A DNA stretch of 29,186 nt from Rhizophagus sp. LPA8_4_AMF. Lineage: Eukaryota > Glomeromycota > Glomeromycetes > Glomerales > Glomeraceae. Positions 1-11,372 of this stretch are shown here, one piece after another (the stretch's first letter is position 1; every line of letters begins with the position of its first letter). The notes under the pieces are model-generated. The model had not been told where the DNA came from, did no database searches, and worked only from the letters and a program-made list of their open reading frames with translations. The stretch spans positions 1-29,186 of the forward strand of contig JADRCO010000637.1 of assembly GCA_021464525.1 (NCBI GenBank), given 5' to 3'. A program made the position numbers and the translations under genes.

Positions 1-184
1 TAGATCATTTTATAAAAATAAAATTATGATTCTTAAGAATCCTTAAAGTTTTTTTTATTAGGAATTCTTGAGAATCCTATAATTTATAGAATCCTAAAAG
101 ACCCTTAAAATTTGTTAAGAGATTTTTATGGAATCCATAAAATTACAGATCCTTAGAGATTCCAGAACAATCTAAGGAATCCTT
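1..184. repeat. Block of imperfect GGAATCCTTA-type repeats
   Basis: This AT-rich stretch repeats short variants of GAATCCTTA and its complement, for example near 39-49, 64-78, 88-95, 131-140, 148-160 and 174-190. Several units are near-palindromic. It runs directly into the RNase H-like pseudogene that starts at about 185. A similar block at 2930-3075 runs into a second RNase H fragment, so the block may belong to the element or be a shared insertion environment. It holds no gene that I can see. Confidence 0.55.
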
Positions 185-1478
185 ATGGATCCATACCCTA
201 AAAATTTTACTGATGTTAATGGTTCTTTAAAGAAATATAATTTAACTTCTGTTGATATGGGAAGTGCATTCTTAGTTAAGTATCCAAATTTAGAATTCAG
301 CGTTAATATCACAGATAATCCTTCGATTTTTAAGGCAGAGTTAATAGCAATTGTATTGTTATTATTAGTTTGTCCAATGCATGCTAATGTTAAAATACAT
401 GTGGATACTCAAATAATTATTGACATATTTGACAAGTTGAAACAATTTTCTTTACAAAGATTAGTTACTACTCAACGATCATATAATGTTTGGTGGATTT
501 TATGTTTTAAATTAATTCAATTTTATAAATTAAAAGTTCTTTTATTTAAAGTTAAGGCTCATTCTGAAAATGTAGAGAATGCTTGAGTAGACATATTGGC
601 TAAAGAAGGAAGAGATAAATCATCTCTATATGTTGACACTAAGTTGTTATCATATAAAAGTATCATTTGTTGGAATCATAATCTTATAGAGAAAAATATG
701 ACAATGATGATCAAAGATATTTGTGAAATGCAACAGATTGAAGATTTTCTAAATTTACAACGTAATAAGTCAATAAATAATAGTGAAACACTTTTAATTA
801 TTGATTGGTCTACTACTTTAAAGACATTAAAAAAATCAAGTGAGATTACTACTTTTGATGAATATAATATAAATTCATTCAAGATTAAACTTCGTTCAGA
901 AGAATTACCCACTATGGACAATTTAATTAAAAGGAAATCGCATGTATATAAAAATAGTTATAAGTGCTCAATATGTTCACAGCATAATGAAACATATTTA
1001 CATTTATGGAAATGTAATCATTTAGCAGCTATTCATAAAGAAATTATTGTGAATTGTCAACGTTATTTATACAAATTAATATTAGCACATGATTCTGATG
1101 ATTCTTTAGATTTGGACAAGATGTTGACAGACATTAAGAATTATAGAATTTTAGCGAAGGATTTCATACATGTAGACTTAGTAGAGTTATTGATATTATA
1201 TAAAATAACAGATAGAGATAGATTGAATATTTTGGACAACTTGGTTATTAAAATTGTTTTAGATTTTAAAATTCTTATATGAGAATATAGGAATACTAAA
1301 CAATTAGAATTTGAATGTAAAAATGGTATTAGTAAAAGGAAGAAACATTCGTTTAATAATTTTAAATTGACTTCAGTTAAATTAGAAAAGGTTTTGTGTA
1401 CAAGATGGACTTTTTGGAATAGCTTGGTGTTTAAATGAAGAGGTCATTGGTCAAATTTTTAAGTCTTTTATGATGTAA
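185..1478 (+). pseudogene. LINE-type RNase H / C-terminal zinc-knuckle remnant, broken
   Basis: This is the C-terminal part of a non-LTR retrotransposon polyprotein with an RNase H fold. Visible pieces are FTDvnGS (first catalytic Asp, with two extra residues inside the usual TDGS), KAELIAI (Glu), HVDTQ (Asp) and VKAHS...VDILAKEG (last His/Asp). A CX2CX8HX3C knuckle (CSIC...HLWKC, codons at about 965-1015) follows, as in LINE C-termini. The frame is interrupted by TGA at 584-586, between HSENVENA and VDILAKEG, and again by TGA at 1280-1282; the same frame then continues as EYRNTKQLEFEC. Near 1389-1435 the protein-like signal moves to the +1 frame, which ends with WCLNEEVIGQIFKSFMM and TAA at 1476-1478. 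The reverse transcriptase and endonuclease are absent, so it is 5' truncated. It is not expected to be functional. The LINE assignment rests on motif order; the exact clade is unknown. Confidence 0.8.
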
Positions 1479-1479
1479 A

Positions 1480-1529
1480 TCACCTTTGATTTTAAGGTGA
1501 CTGGTTGGTCCTTTCTGGTTTCAGAGGGG
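1480..1529 (+). other. Two stem-loops in the 3' tail of the LINE remnant
   Basis: A perfect 7-bp stem (TCACCTT at 1480-1486 with AAGGTGA at 1494-1500, loop TGATTTT) is followed by an 8-bp stem with two G.U pairs (CCTTTCTG at 1510-1517 with CAGAGGGG at 1522-1529, loop GTTT). They start two bases after the apparent end of the ORF. Some LINE reverse transcriptases recognise 3' hairpins, so this may be the template-recognition tail; that role is inference. Confidence 0.55.
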
Positions 1530-1642
1530 CAATTAGTTGGTAATGCTTAATTTTTATTAGAATACTTTAATTTTGTTTTACTTTTAGTAAATTTATTGTA
1601 TTACTTTAGCATTATTATCAATAATCATGATCGCGCCTTTTA

Positions 1643-2271
1643 AAAGAAAAAAAAAAAATTGCTCTCTTTGCTTTGGACGATATTTTTGATGAATGGAATC
1701 ACAGAATAACTTGCAGAAAACTTTGTAACTTTTATGCAAAATTTAATAAAATATATATAATAAGCAAAAAGGAATCATATTCTGAAAAAGATTTGAAAAT
1801 TTTTGAAGTAAATCAAAGATTATCAATTTTTTCTTTTTAGTGATTATCACTTATAAGATATTTAACTAAAATAGGACTTGATCATTGATTGGTGCATCAA
1901 CTTTAAAAGGATATTCTCCCTATTATCTACTACAGATTACAGTTTTCCGAAGTTACATAGTTGGCGGTATTATGCAAGTAATCATTCTTTGACATTATAC
2001 AACATAGTATATCAAAAATCAATATTTTTTTTTATTCAGACTTCAATAAGAATCGACTTTACTATGTTTTGTTGATTAATCAATTAATCAATTCTATAGT
2101 ATAATCTAATTTATTTGATTATTTTCAGTACCCGCTATTAGGAAATATGGTGCATTGAACAGATTATTGACAAAGACATACAAAATACTGCATAAGTCAT
2201 ATATAAAAAATCTGGATCGGTTATCAAATAGGAAAAATATGATGCAACAACTGGTAAACGCTGTTAGTTGA
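1643..2271 (+). pseudogene. KDZ/Plavaka-like transposase C-terminal remnant
   Basis: Three protein-like segments lie in order. Frame A (to 1837, stop TAG 1838-1840) reads ALDDIFDEWNHR then RKLCNFYAKFNKIYIISKK. A second segment (1878-1977) contains FPKLHSWRYYA. Removing a possible intron at 1978-2128 (GTAATC...TTTTCAG) keeps phase and joins this to PAIRKYGALNRLL...DRLSNRKNMMQQL, ending at TGA 2269-2271. The order (helical FLDFCY-like segment, a FPxxHSWxxY motif, IRxxGxxN, then a [ST]NRKN-type motif) resembles the C-terminus of fungal Plavaka/KDZ transposases as I remember them. A stop at 1872-1874 and frame changes around 1838-1880 show decay. The catalytic N-terminal part is not present. Family assignment is from pattern memory and needs a profile search. 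Confidence 0.55.
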
Positions 2272-2929
2272 AAATTTAATTTTCTTTGAAATAAATATAA
2301 AATACTTTGTCAATATTGGTTTAGAGTTTAAATTAATTTAATAAATAACTATAAATTTAGAAGAGTAATATTATACATAAGTTATAATAGATTTTTAGCT
2401 AAAATAACTCTTTTTTATTAAAATTCAAAAAATTTTTTTATATAGTCCAATTTTGATGAACTTTTTTTTTAATTATAGAGTTCAATAAAATTTACATATA
2501 TAAATTTTATAATAAATTTTGATTTTAAATATATAAAATTATATTAATTTTTTAGCTTTAAATTTTACTATTTTGAGAATTAATAATTGGATTTTAATGA
2601 TTTTAGGCTTGTTAAATTCAACTTATTAAGACAAATATTTTAAAATTTTTTGTTATGTAGAATTTAAATTATTTTAGTATTGTTTAATTTCTTTATAAAT
2701 TTAGCTAAAAAATATAAAACTTTTAATATAATAAATGATATATAATTCTAATTTTTTAATATTTATATACTGATAGGTGAAAACTTTTAATTAAAATTTT
2801 TTGAAAATTAAATATGGTTATTGATAATTGATTTATATTTTATATCTTTAAAAATTAAAAAAATTTGTAAATTATTAATTTAAAAATTATTTAGATAATT
2901 TATTACTTCATCAATCATCTGTAAGTTTT
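2272..2929. other. AT-rich intergenic stretch, nothing recognised
   Basis: Extremely AT-rich sequence with frequent stops in all frames and homopolymer runs. I see no ORF, RNA gene or recognisable element here. It separates the transposase remnant from the second repeat block. Confidence 0.6.
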
Positions 2930-3115
2930 TTGGACTTAGGATTCTTTGTGAATAGAAAAAATTTCTTAAAAATCCTTAATTTATCAAGGATTTATTAGTA
3001 AATCTCTAATAGTAGGAAAGATTCCTTAGGAATTCTTATCAATTTTATAATAAAAGAATCTCTAAGGATCCTGACTTCAAAAAACTTACTGATGTTATTA
3101 TGGGATTTCTAATCT
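2930..3115 (+). repeat. Second GAATCC-type repeat block with a short RNase H fragment
   Basis: Units such as AGATTCCTTAGGAATTCTTA recur up to about 3075. At about 3069-3110 the reading frame DPDFKKLTDVIMGF matches the start of the RNase H pseudogene (DPYPKNFTDVNGS, from 188), including the catalytic-Asp TDV. It ends at a TAA shortly after. This looks like a second, much more truncated copy of the same element in the same flanking repeat environment. Confidence 0.5.
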
Positions 3116-4280
3116 TTTAAATTTGTCTAAATTTTATCAAATTCTAAAAATCTATCCAAAATCCAATACTACTTTAGAGATATATAAATTAGAATTTAAA
3201 TAAATTTAAAAATAGTTTTGGAAATTTTTGGATTTCTAATATTAATTTTAATTTAAAATATATATTAGGTAATTTGGGAAACTAGTACTAACCTTTTTGT
3301 AAAAATAATTCCTATTTTTCTTTTAGACTTATTAATATATAATTACTAATTTTCCATTTCTATAAAAATTTTTATAAAGTATTGATACTTATTGTAAATT
3401 ATGATTATTAGAAAGAATGTATATAACGAAAGTATTAATTACAATCACGTGAAGAATAGTGACCTCGCACAATAATTGATGGGCTGTTTGTATGCTTGTA
3501 TGCATAGTAGATTAAAGGAAAATCTAGAATTTTTATATTCTATCTATTGTACACTACTAATTTATCTAAAAAATATTTCATTTGTTTACAGGTTTGTTGA
3601 ATAATGTTACAGTAATACCGTTTTTAAGTCTGCAGATTTTTTCTTCAATTGAATCGAAGTTCTGATTATTTCCTGTTTTGGTAAACTTCGAATTCACGTG
3701 ACTGTATATTTATTTAATTTTTGTTGAATTTATTTGTATATATTACGTTTTTTTTCCAAAGTCTTGTTTTTATTTAATACCGTATTTTGAGAAAGCGACT
3801 AAGCTATTTTAGACTGATTCCACTAAAAAGCGTCGTTGACCGACTTTTTCGGTTTGAAATTGATTTCAGTAAGTCTGCTTATTATTGGTCAGATTGTACT
3901 TCCTTGATTTTTATTAGTAAGATGATTAGTTTCCTTAATCTTTGTCTGACTTAAAATATATTAAGCTTCTTTTTTTTATTTAGAGGTTAAGAATAGATGT
4001 TAAAATCTATCGAAGCGATTTAATCAACTTCTTCCCGTGATAGATTTGTTTATAGTAGCTGTCTTTAGCAGTAAATTTTAACTAATATTTATTAATAATA
4101 GAACTTTTACAATAAATGTAATTAAAATCATAACAATTTACTTGTTTCATCCTGTTTGTATTAAAGTAACAATATAATATATTGATAAACAAACTTGCAT
4201 TTAGTAAATACAAACTCTATTAAACTATTTAATCAACTTGACGTTTTGTCAACTTTTTAAGCACTAAACAAAAATAATAA
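3116..4280. promoter_or_regulatory. Upstream region of the DIP2-like gene, with two CACGTG sites
   Basis: This 1.2-kb stretch has no ORF that I can support. The half near 3430-4060 is less AT-extreme. It holds the palindrome CACGTG at 3446-3451 and 3695-3700 (E-box or bHLH type) and an inverted repeat, TCGAAGTT at 3654-3661 with AACTTCGA at 3684-3691, directly before the second CACGTG. A possible leader intron acceptor lies at TTGATTTCAG near 3860-3869. It presumably holds the promoter and 5' UTR of the gene starting at 4281; no transcription start can be fixed from sequence. Confidence 0.4.
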
Positions 4281-7200
4281 ATGGATTATAATTCATTACC
4301 ACCAGAATTTCAAGATAGATTAGCAAAATTAGAGCAAGAATATGAAGAAGGAGAATTAACAAAAAAAGGATTCGAAAAGAAAAAGAATTCTTTATTTGAA
4401 GAATATCGACAATATATTGGAGAAAATCATGTTGATATTGGTTCAACCCAAATTAGTGATATATTAGAGACACTTTCAATTTATCCACCTCCAATGGTAA
4501 CGGGCGAGGCCAGTGATGGAGGCGTTTCTCCAACTAATAGTATTAGTAGTGGAAATTATTATATCCAACAAGATGGTGGTTATTCAACTAATTCAAATCA
4601 ATATAATCCAAATCAGCGATATCCTGGCCATTCAGTACAACAATCATTACTTTCACACGTTGCTAATCAGACACCTATTCCTCATAATTCTTTTTCACAC
4701 CATCAACTTCCTCACAGAGCAATGAATTCTGATTTAAGACTTGATCCAACTCATATAAATCCTACTGCTACATCCACTTCACCTAATATGTCTCCCTTAA
4801 ATCTCAACAGTAGCAATCAACAAATTCCTACTATGAATTATAGACCTCCACATCAATATAATCATTCTTTTGCTCCATTTGGAACTGCGCCACCTCCCCA
4901 ATTTAGGCCAATGCAACCGCCAGGGCGTCCTCCTTTGCCTCCACATGGATATCATCATCAAACATCATTACAATATTTTCCTCCAAATACAGGTGGGTTT
5001 CCTGTTAGACCAAACAGACCTATTGCACCTCAAATGCCACAAATTCGTCCAACTCCTTCACCTTATGGAATAGAAGTTCCTCCAGGAGCTGTTCCATCTG
5101 GTCCAATTGGTAGAACAAGACAGTTAGTAAATGAAGATGCTATCGAGCGTGCGCGAAGTATCAGTGGAGCTAGGTCAAGTTTGGACATAAGTGATACTGC
5201 AAGTATTAAAGGATATACTAGAAGTACAGGAGAAAATGATTATTTGCGTAAGTATAATCAAAAAGCACGATCGGTAATTGGTATGAGAAATAGACAAGGT
5301 GTTCCCTTTTAAATAATTGTTATTATATTAAATTTAGCCGCACGTATTCAAGATGACAATGCTTCGATCAGGTCAGGTCGATCTAGCATTTATACTACGT
5401 CGAACTCGAACGGACAAAGGTTTGGTGGAATGATTAGTCCTGATGATAGACCCGGAAGAAGTAAATAATTTATGTTTATTATATTTGTTTTTTTTTTGAT
5501 GCCAAATTAATCTCTTTTATTTTTAGGTGTTGGAAATCGAATATCTTTATATAATAGTATGGTATATTCAGAAATATTAGATCCAACGCCAGCATTTGAT
5601 CCGGGATTATCAAAGTTAGGAGGATTACAATTTATGCCATTTGAACCACGGGAATTGCCATTTGAAAATTTGGACCCATTGAATCCTTCAATGTCACTGT
5701 CAAATTTCGCAGATATAGCTGCATTATTAAGATATAGGGGCCAGACGACTCCCAAAAAGACAGCCTTTATAGTACTGGACCAAAAAGGTCGTGAAGTGCA
5801 TGAATGGACATGGGAAAAATTACATTTGAAAGCCGAAAAAATGGCACAAGTAATTTCAAAAGATAGTGGATTAATGAAAGGTGAAAGAGTAGCATTAATT
5901 TATAGGAAAGCAGAAATTTTGGATTTTTTAGTAGCATTGTATGGATGTTTCTTTGCTGGCGTTGTGGCAGTACCAATTAATGCTGTGGAAGAATTTAGAG
6001 AACTTAAGTTTATATTGGAAGCAACAGAAGCTAAGCTGGCGTTAACTACAGAGCATAATCATAAAGTTTTTACACGAGATTTATTGGCGCAAAAAAAAGA
6101 ATTACCAACAAATGTAATCTGGTGGAAAACTAATGAATATGGGGCATTAAATTTAAAGAAAGGTGATGAGCTTGGACCAATTAATGTTACTGAATTGGCA
6201 TATATTGAGTACACAAAAAGTCCTAATGGCGAATTAAAAGGAGTAGCGATAAGTCATCAAACAATCATGGCACAATGTAATGTTATGAGAGGGAGTGTAA
6301 CAGATAAAAAAATGAGAGAATATTTGGACAAGCAAAGGAATCAAGGTTATCAACGACAGTCTAATGATGGAGATGAGAGAAATAACGAAGTGAGTGGTAA
6401 AATTGTTGATACAGTGTTAAGTTATTTAGAGCCGAGACAACAAGTTGGATTAATATTGGGTGCCCTATGGGGAGTGTACTGTGGTAATACTACTATGTAT
6501 CTAGGTAGCCTTGGGCCTGATGTACCTGGTTTATGGGTAAATTGTATTTCAAAATACAAAGCTACAATTGCATTAGCAGATTATCCAGGCTTAAATCCAA
6601 TAGTATCCTCATTTATATCAGACCCCTCGGCAACTTTGAATTTTTCGAAAAAGCAAACGCCGGACTTGTCATCATTACGCTTTTTGTTTGTCGATACATT
6701 GACAATAGATGTTCAAAAGAATCAAGAAATTATTGAACAATTCCTTGTTCCATTAGGGGCACAATTTCCGAAAGATGTTTTGACCCCATTGAGTAGTCTA
6801 CCGGAACATGGAGGAATGGTGTTAAGTTTTGGAGATTTGTTAGGTGTGCAGGGACTGGACGATAGAGTCGAGGGAGAACGAGGTGTGAAAGTAATTTTAT
6901 TGGATCGTGAAGAACTGAAAGAAAATCGAGTTGTTGTCGTAGGAACTGAAGAGGAGAGTAAGAAAAAGGATTGGGAACAAGGTGTTATGAAAGTTGGAGC
7001 TTTTGGATTTGTTATGCCTGAAAGTAAGAGAAGTTTATGCCATAAATGTTTTCTCTGATTTTTTTTCTTTAATTTTTAACTTAGTGTATCTAAATATATA
7101 GCTACAATAGCAGTAGTTGATCCAGAAACAACAGCACTATGTTTGCCTAATACAATTGGAGAAATATGGGTTGATTCACCATCATTATCGGGAGGGTTTT

Positions 7201-10200
7201 GGAACTTGCCAAAACATACCGAATCGATTTTCCACGCTCGTCCGATATTTGTACCAGGCGACATCAAACAACCCGAATATTTTGATCAAGAATTTTTGAG
7301 AACAGGACTTTTAGGGTCATTAATTAATGGACAATTGGTTATATTTGGATTATATGAACATCGAATAAGACAATTAATTGAACCTGTTAATAAGGAAAAG
7401 CAAAAGAAATTGGTTGTAGTAAATAGGAGCGAATATGACGGAGGAAGTGACGAAGAGGAAATAAATGATGATAAGAAACAAGACGAAGAAGAAAAGGACA
7501 AATATAAATTTCATTATACTTTGGATTTGGAGAATACTGTTAAGAAAATGATTGAAGGTGTTCATGATTGGTAAGTTTAATAAAGATTAATAAGTATTTA
7601 GATTGTATTTAATGAGAAAAATTTTTTTCATTTACACTCAATCTCTCTCGTAGTGTTGTAATTGAGATTTATATAAAGGATCAAAGCTTACCAGTGATGA
7701 TGGCAGAATCTGCGTTTCCCATAGAAAAGTTAACTGCTCTTGCTGATGAAATATTCGAAAAATTAGTTATATATCATGGACTCCGTCTTTATACGATATC
7801 AATATGTGCGCAAGGATCATTGCCACGCGTATGGAAGAACGGTAAAAAACTGATAAATAGCATCACATGTAAAAAATATTTCGAATATGGACGTTTGCAA
7901 GTTTTGCATGTGAAGACTTGTGCATTAGACGCGGTATTTAATATTCCGATCGGAGAAGATATGGTTGCCGGCATATGGGGACCTAGTAAGTTGTGGTTGA
8001 TTTTAGATATTACATCGGAATAAGTGTACTTAACAAATTTTTTTTTTTAGACGCTATGGCAGCAAGACAAGAGATGAGCAATGGATTAAGAAGAACTCAA
8101 TATACAAGAATAGATATTCCACAAGAGGTATTAGACGAAAAGACCAGTATTAATTTGTTAAAATTCCGAAGTATTGTTGATGTGTTATTATGGCGTACAC
8201 AAATGTCACCTGAAGAAACTGCATATAATATATTGGATACGAAAGGAAAAGAAGGAAAACCAATCTCATGGAAAAAATTAAATAATCGAATAGCGGCCGT
8301 TACGAATTATTTGCAAAAAAAAGGATGCAAAGCGGGAGACCATACAGTATTAATATTTCCACATGGAATAGATTTTGTGTGTAGCATATTTGCATGTATG
8401 GTATTAGGTATTATAGCAATTCCCATATCACAAACAGAACCTACGAAAGCATCAGAAGATATACCTGCACTATTTGGATTAATTGAGGATTTTAAAGTCA
8501 ACTATTTATTAGTAAATACTGACACAGAACAAGTACTTAAAAGTCGACAAATACAAAATTTCATAAAAACAATGAGCGGAGGTTCAAAGCAGTTGGACAG
8601 TAACAATTCAAAAGCGTTGCCTTTGTTAATAAATATAACCAAAGCACCAAAATATACAAAAACATTGAAAGAATCAAATTATGTTATGATGGAAGAATGG
8701 TTACAACCACAATGGGCAGCGGTTGTTATGTGTTATTTTTCTGCAGATCAACGAAGAAGTTGTGTAAGATTGAATCATGACACATTGTTAGCATTATGCA
8801 AAGTACAAAAAGAGACTTGTAGATTGATAAGCATAAGAGCGATATTAAGTTGTGTTAGACATTTTAACGGTATTGGATTCGTGTACACTGTATTAATTGG
8901 CATATACTTGGGTAAGGATGATAAACTAATATACGAATTAGAGAGTTATTTTATTTATATTATTTATTTATTTATTTAGGATCACCAACAATTCTCATTT
9001 CACCACTTGATTACCACGCGAATCCATTGATGTGGTTTGAAACTTTATCCAAATTCAAAAGTAATAAATATAATGATGATTATTATGAGATTATAAACTA
9101 TAATTTAACTATCTTTTCTTGATTACATAGTTAAGGATACTTACGCCACGTTTCCAATGCTGCAACATGCAATGTCATATTATGATAATGTGGATTACCG
9201 AAATTTTTCTTTACAACATTTAAAGAACTTAATGATTCCGGTTGACTGTAGACCAAATGCGAATTTATGTAAGAAAAAAAAAATTATTTAATGGTATATT
9301 TATTCGAATTTGGCTTAACTTGTTTTTTTTTCGTTTGTATCTGTAGATAAGAAGATAGTGAAAACATTTTTGGCGAATCGATTGGAAGAAGTGAATGTAA
9401 ATTATATATATAGTCATATAGCAAATCCAATGATAACCACAAGATCTTATATGTGCGTAGAACCATTTGAATTATATTTGGATCTAAGAAGTTTGAGAAG
9501 AGGAATTATTAAAGTTGTTAATCCTGAAGATGAACCTTTTGGGGTATTATTACATGATTCTGGAATGGTATGATTATTTAATGGGATGAAAAAAAAGAGA
9601 GCGAGATGAATATTCAAATATTTTTATTTGTTATGTAGGTCCCAGTGTCTACACAGGTAGCCATAGTACACCCAGAAACAAGACGTCCATGTTTATCAAA
9701 CGAATTTGGAGAAATCTGGGTTAGCAGCGATTCTAATGCCAAATCCTCGTATGGGTCAATGGATCCGTTAGATCAAGAACGATACTCCGCGATAATAGAC
9801 GGGGGAGATCCGAGAATAACTTATTTACGTACGGGCGATTTAGGATTTTTATATACAGTTCAAAAACCAGTAGGGGAAGGAGGTGCATTGGTGGAATTCC
9901 AATGTTTATTCTTTTTGGGGCCTATTGCAGAAACATTTGAAGTTAATGGATTAATACATTTTCCGGTGGACATCGAATTTACAGTTGAAAGATGTCATCA
10001 ATTGAGCCATTATAATTTGATCGCAACAGATGGATGTGTGGTATTCCAAGCTAATGGAGAAACAGTATGTATAGTAGAAGTGAGAGCGTCAGAAGGGATT
10101 CTTAATTTGGTACCATGTATAATGAATTCAATACTTGATGAACATCAATTTATTATTGACGTAATTGTATTCATTGGACCTGGAACATTACCAAAATCAA

Positions 10201-10610
10201 GATTAGGTGAAAAACAGAGAACTAAAATTATGACATCATGGTTAAGCGGAAATTTATCTACATTGCATGTACATTATGTGAAACCATCACCATCAAATTC
10301 CAGACCAAATTCGTATTTACTACCGCCATTTATGATGCATTCACAACAATTAATAACTACAAACCCATCACCTTCACCAACACTTGATCCAACTCGATAT
10401 AGTATTACTACTGGATTTATTAATACAACAAGGAGTAATATAAACCCATCAGCAATGCCTTCTGATATGATGAATAATGAACTGAGTTTGAGTAATAGTA
10501 ATCGAGGGAGTTTGAATGTTAATAATAGAACTAATAGTCAAGAACTGACCCGGCAAAACACTAATTCATATAAAGTTAATAATGCTAATACTGGAACTGT
10601 TAACATGTAA
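4281..10610 (+). CDS. DIP2/CPS1/Mug62-like protein: DMAP1-binding domain plus two FAAL-like AMP-binding domains
   Basis: Ten exons keep phase: 4281-5247, 5338-5460, 5527-7023, 7102-7570, 7654-7985, 8051-8911, 8980-9060, 9131-9268, 9347-9567, 9639-10610 (1886 aa). The N-terminus (residues about 2-50, LPPEFQDRLAKLEQEY...GFEKKKNSL) is a DMAP1-binding domain. Residues about 50-370 are a Pro/Gln/Asn/Ser-rich linker. A first adenylation fold spans about 390-1110 and a second about 1145-1775; a Ser/Asn-rich tail follows. This three-domain plan is that of disco-interacting protein 2 and the fungal CPS1/Mug62/Cmr2 proteins, linked in yeast to control of diacylglycerol pools. The phosphate-binding A3 loops look degenerate (YTKSPNGELKGV at about 588; CYFSADQRRSCVRLNH at about 1356). 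An acidic insert lies at about 978-996. Exon 1 could instead run past GTAAGT at 5248, but then it meets a stop at 5310. Substrate is not predictable here. Confidence 0.88.
8945..8977 (+). repeat. TTTA/TTTAT microsatellite in a DIP2-like intron
   Basis: A short run of TTTA/TTTAT units forms the pyrimidine-rich 3' end of the intron 8912-8979. A similar simple run of ATTTT units lies in the SEC3 intron near 14896-14914. Both look like ordinary AT-rich intron sequence. Confidence 0.5.
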
Positions 10611-10738
10611 TTTAGTGATACTAAATACTAAAATTTTGTTTGCTTAAATTATTTTTATTTTTATTTCTATTTAATTAATTATTTATATTTATACAATATA
10701 TATACTACTGTTTAATCTAATTAACATAATTATTGATG

Positions 10739-11372
10739 CTACTCCAATTTATCCAAATGATCTAATCTAGTTAATACAATATTCTTACTAGTTTCTTCGA
10801 TTTCACCCGCTAAAAATACTTCATCTAATATTGCATACACCTAATAATAAAAAAAATCATTTTTAAAAGTTTCTATAATTGTTCAAATATAGCTATCATA
10901 TAAGTTTTACCTTGTAAAAATTGAAGACTAAATCCAGCTCACATACGTTACCGAAAAATGCATCTAACACCTCTACAAAAAAGTGTATTGCTTCTAAATA
11001 TGCTAATTCATTATCATTTGCATCTACACATACACAAAAAAACAATCCTGCGTATCTTCTATAGACCACTTTATAGTTTCGAAACTGTTGAAGAGAAAAA
11101 TTTTAAGTATAACGAATAAACGTTTATTTGTGTAAATATATACCTTACCTCGACGAAATTGGATTGATGCTTTTGATCTCGAGGTGCAACTAATCTGTGT
11201 ACTTCGCCTTTAAGTTTTACTTTTTCTTCATCCTCATAAGGAACATACCATTTTGATAGGCGTGTTTTACCTTGTCGGTTTTGTACAAGTATAAATCGAA
11301 TCTATTGCATAAGTATGAATTAGATTTATTTGCCATCGCGAACTCTAAATCCGAAATTAAAAAGCTTACCAT
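10739..11372 (-). CDS. APS2: AP-2 complex subunit sigma
   Basis: Small subunit of the AP-2 clathrin adaptor, which acts in endocytosis at the plasma membrane. Four exons on the minus strand keep phase: 11372-11370 (ATG only), 11301-11149, 11084-10911, 10840-10739, giving 143 aa against 142 in human AP2S1. The protein opens [20 protein letters not shown] and contains [20 protein letters not shown], then [11 protein letters not shown] and [11 protein letters not shown]. The [17 protein letters not shown] region matches sigma-2 rather than sigma-1 (which has FEKAYFILDE). Arg15, the residue known to contact dileucine cargo in the human protein, is present. The first coding exon consists of the start codon alone, followed by GTAAGC. 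The gene converges with the DIP2-like gene (128-bp gap) and diverges from SEC3 (252-bp gap). Confidence 0.93.

Noticed and set aside
676-921. Minus-strand ORF
   Set aside because: It is antisense to the RNase H remnant and has no recognisable features.
584-1282. Possible recoding of TGA as a sense codon in the RNase H frame
   Set aside because: Intact host genes in the window end at TGA-free or normal stops and need no recoding; a frameshift and missing upstream domains show that this copy is simply decayed.
1878-2075. Stand-alone 65-aa gene
   Set aside because: It starts with TTG, and only its first part is protein-like; the rest is better explained as intron sequence within the transposase remnant.
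5507-5755. Minus-strand 82-aa ORF
   Set aside because: It is a shadow of DIP2-like exon 3, whose frame is strongly supported by similarity.
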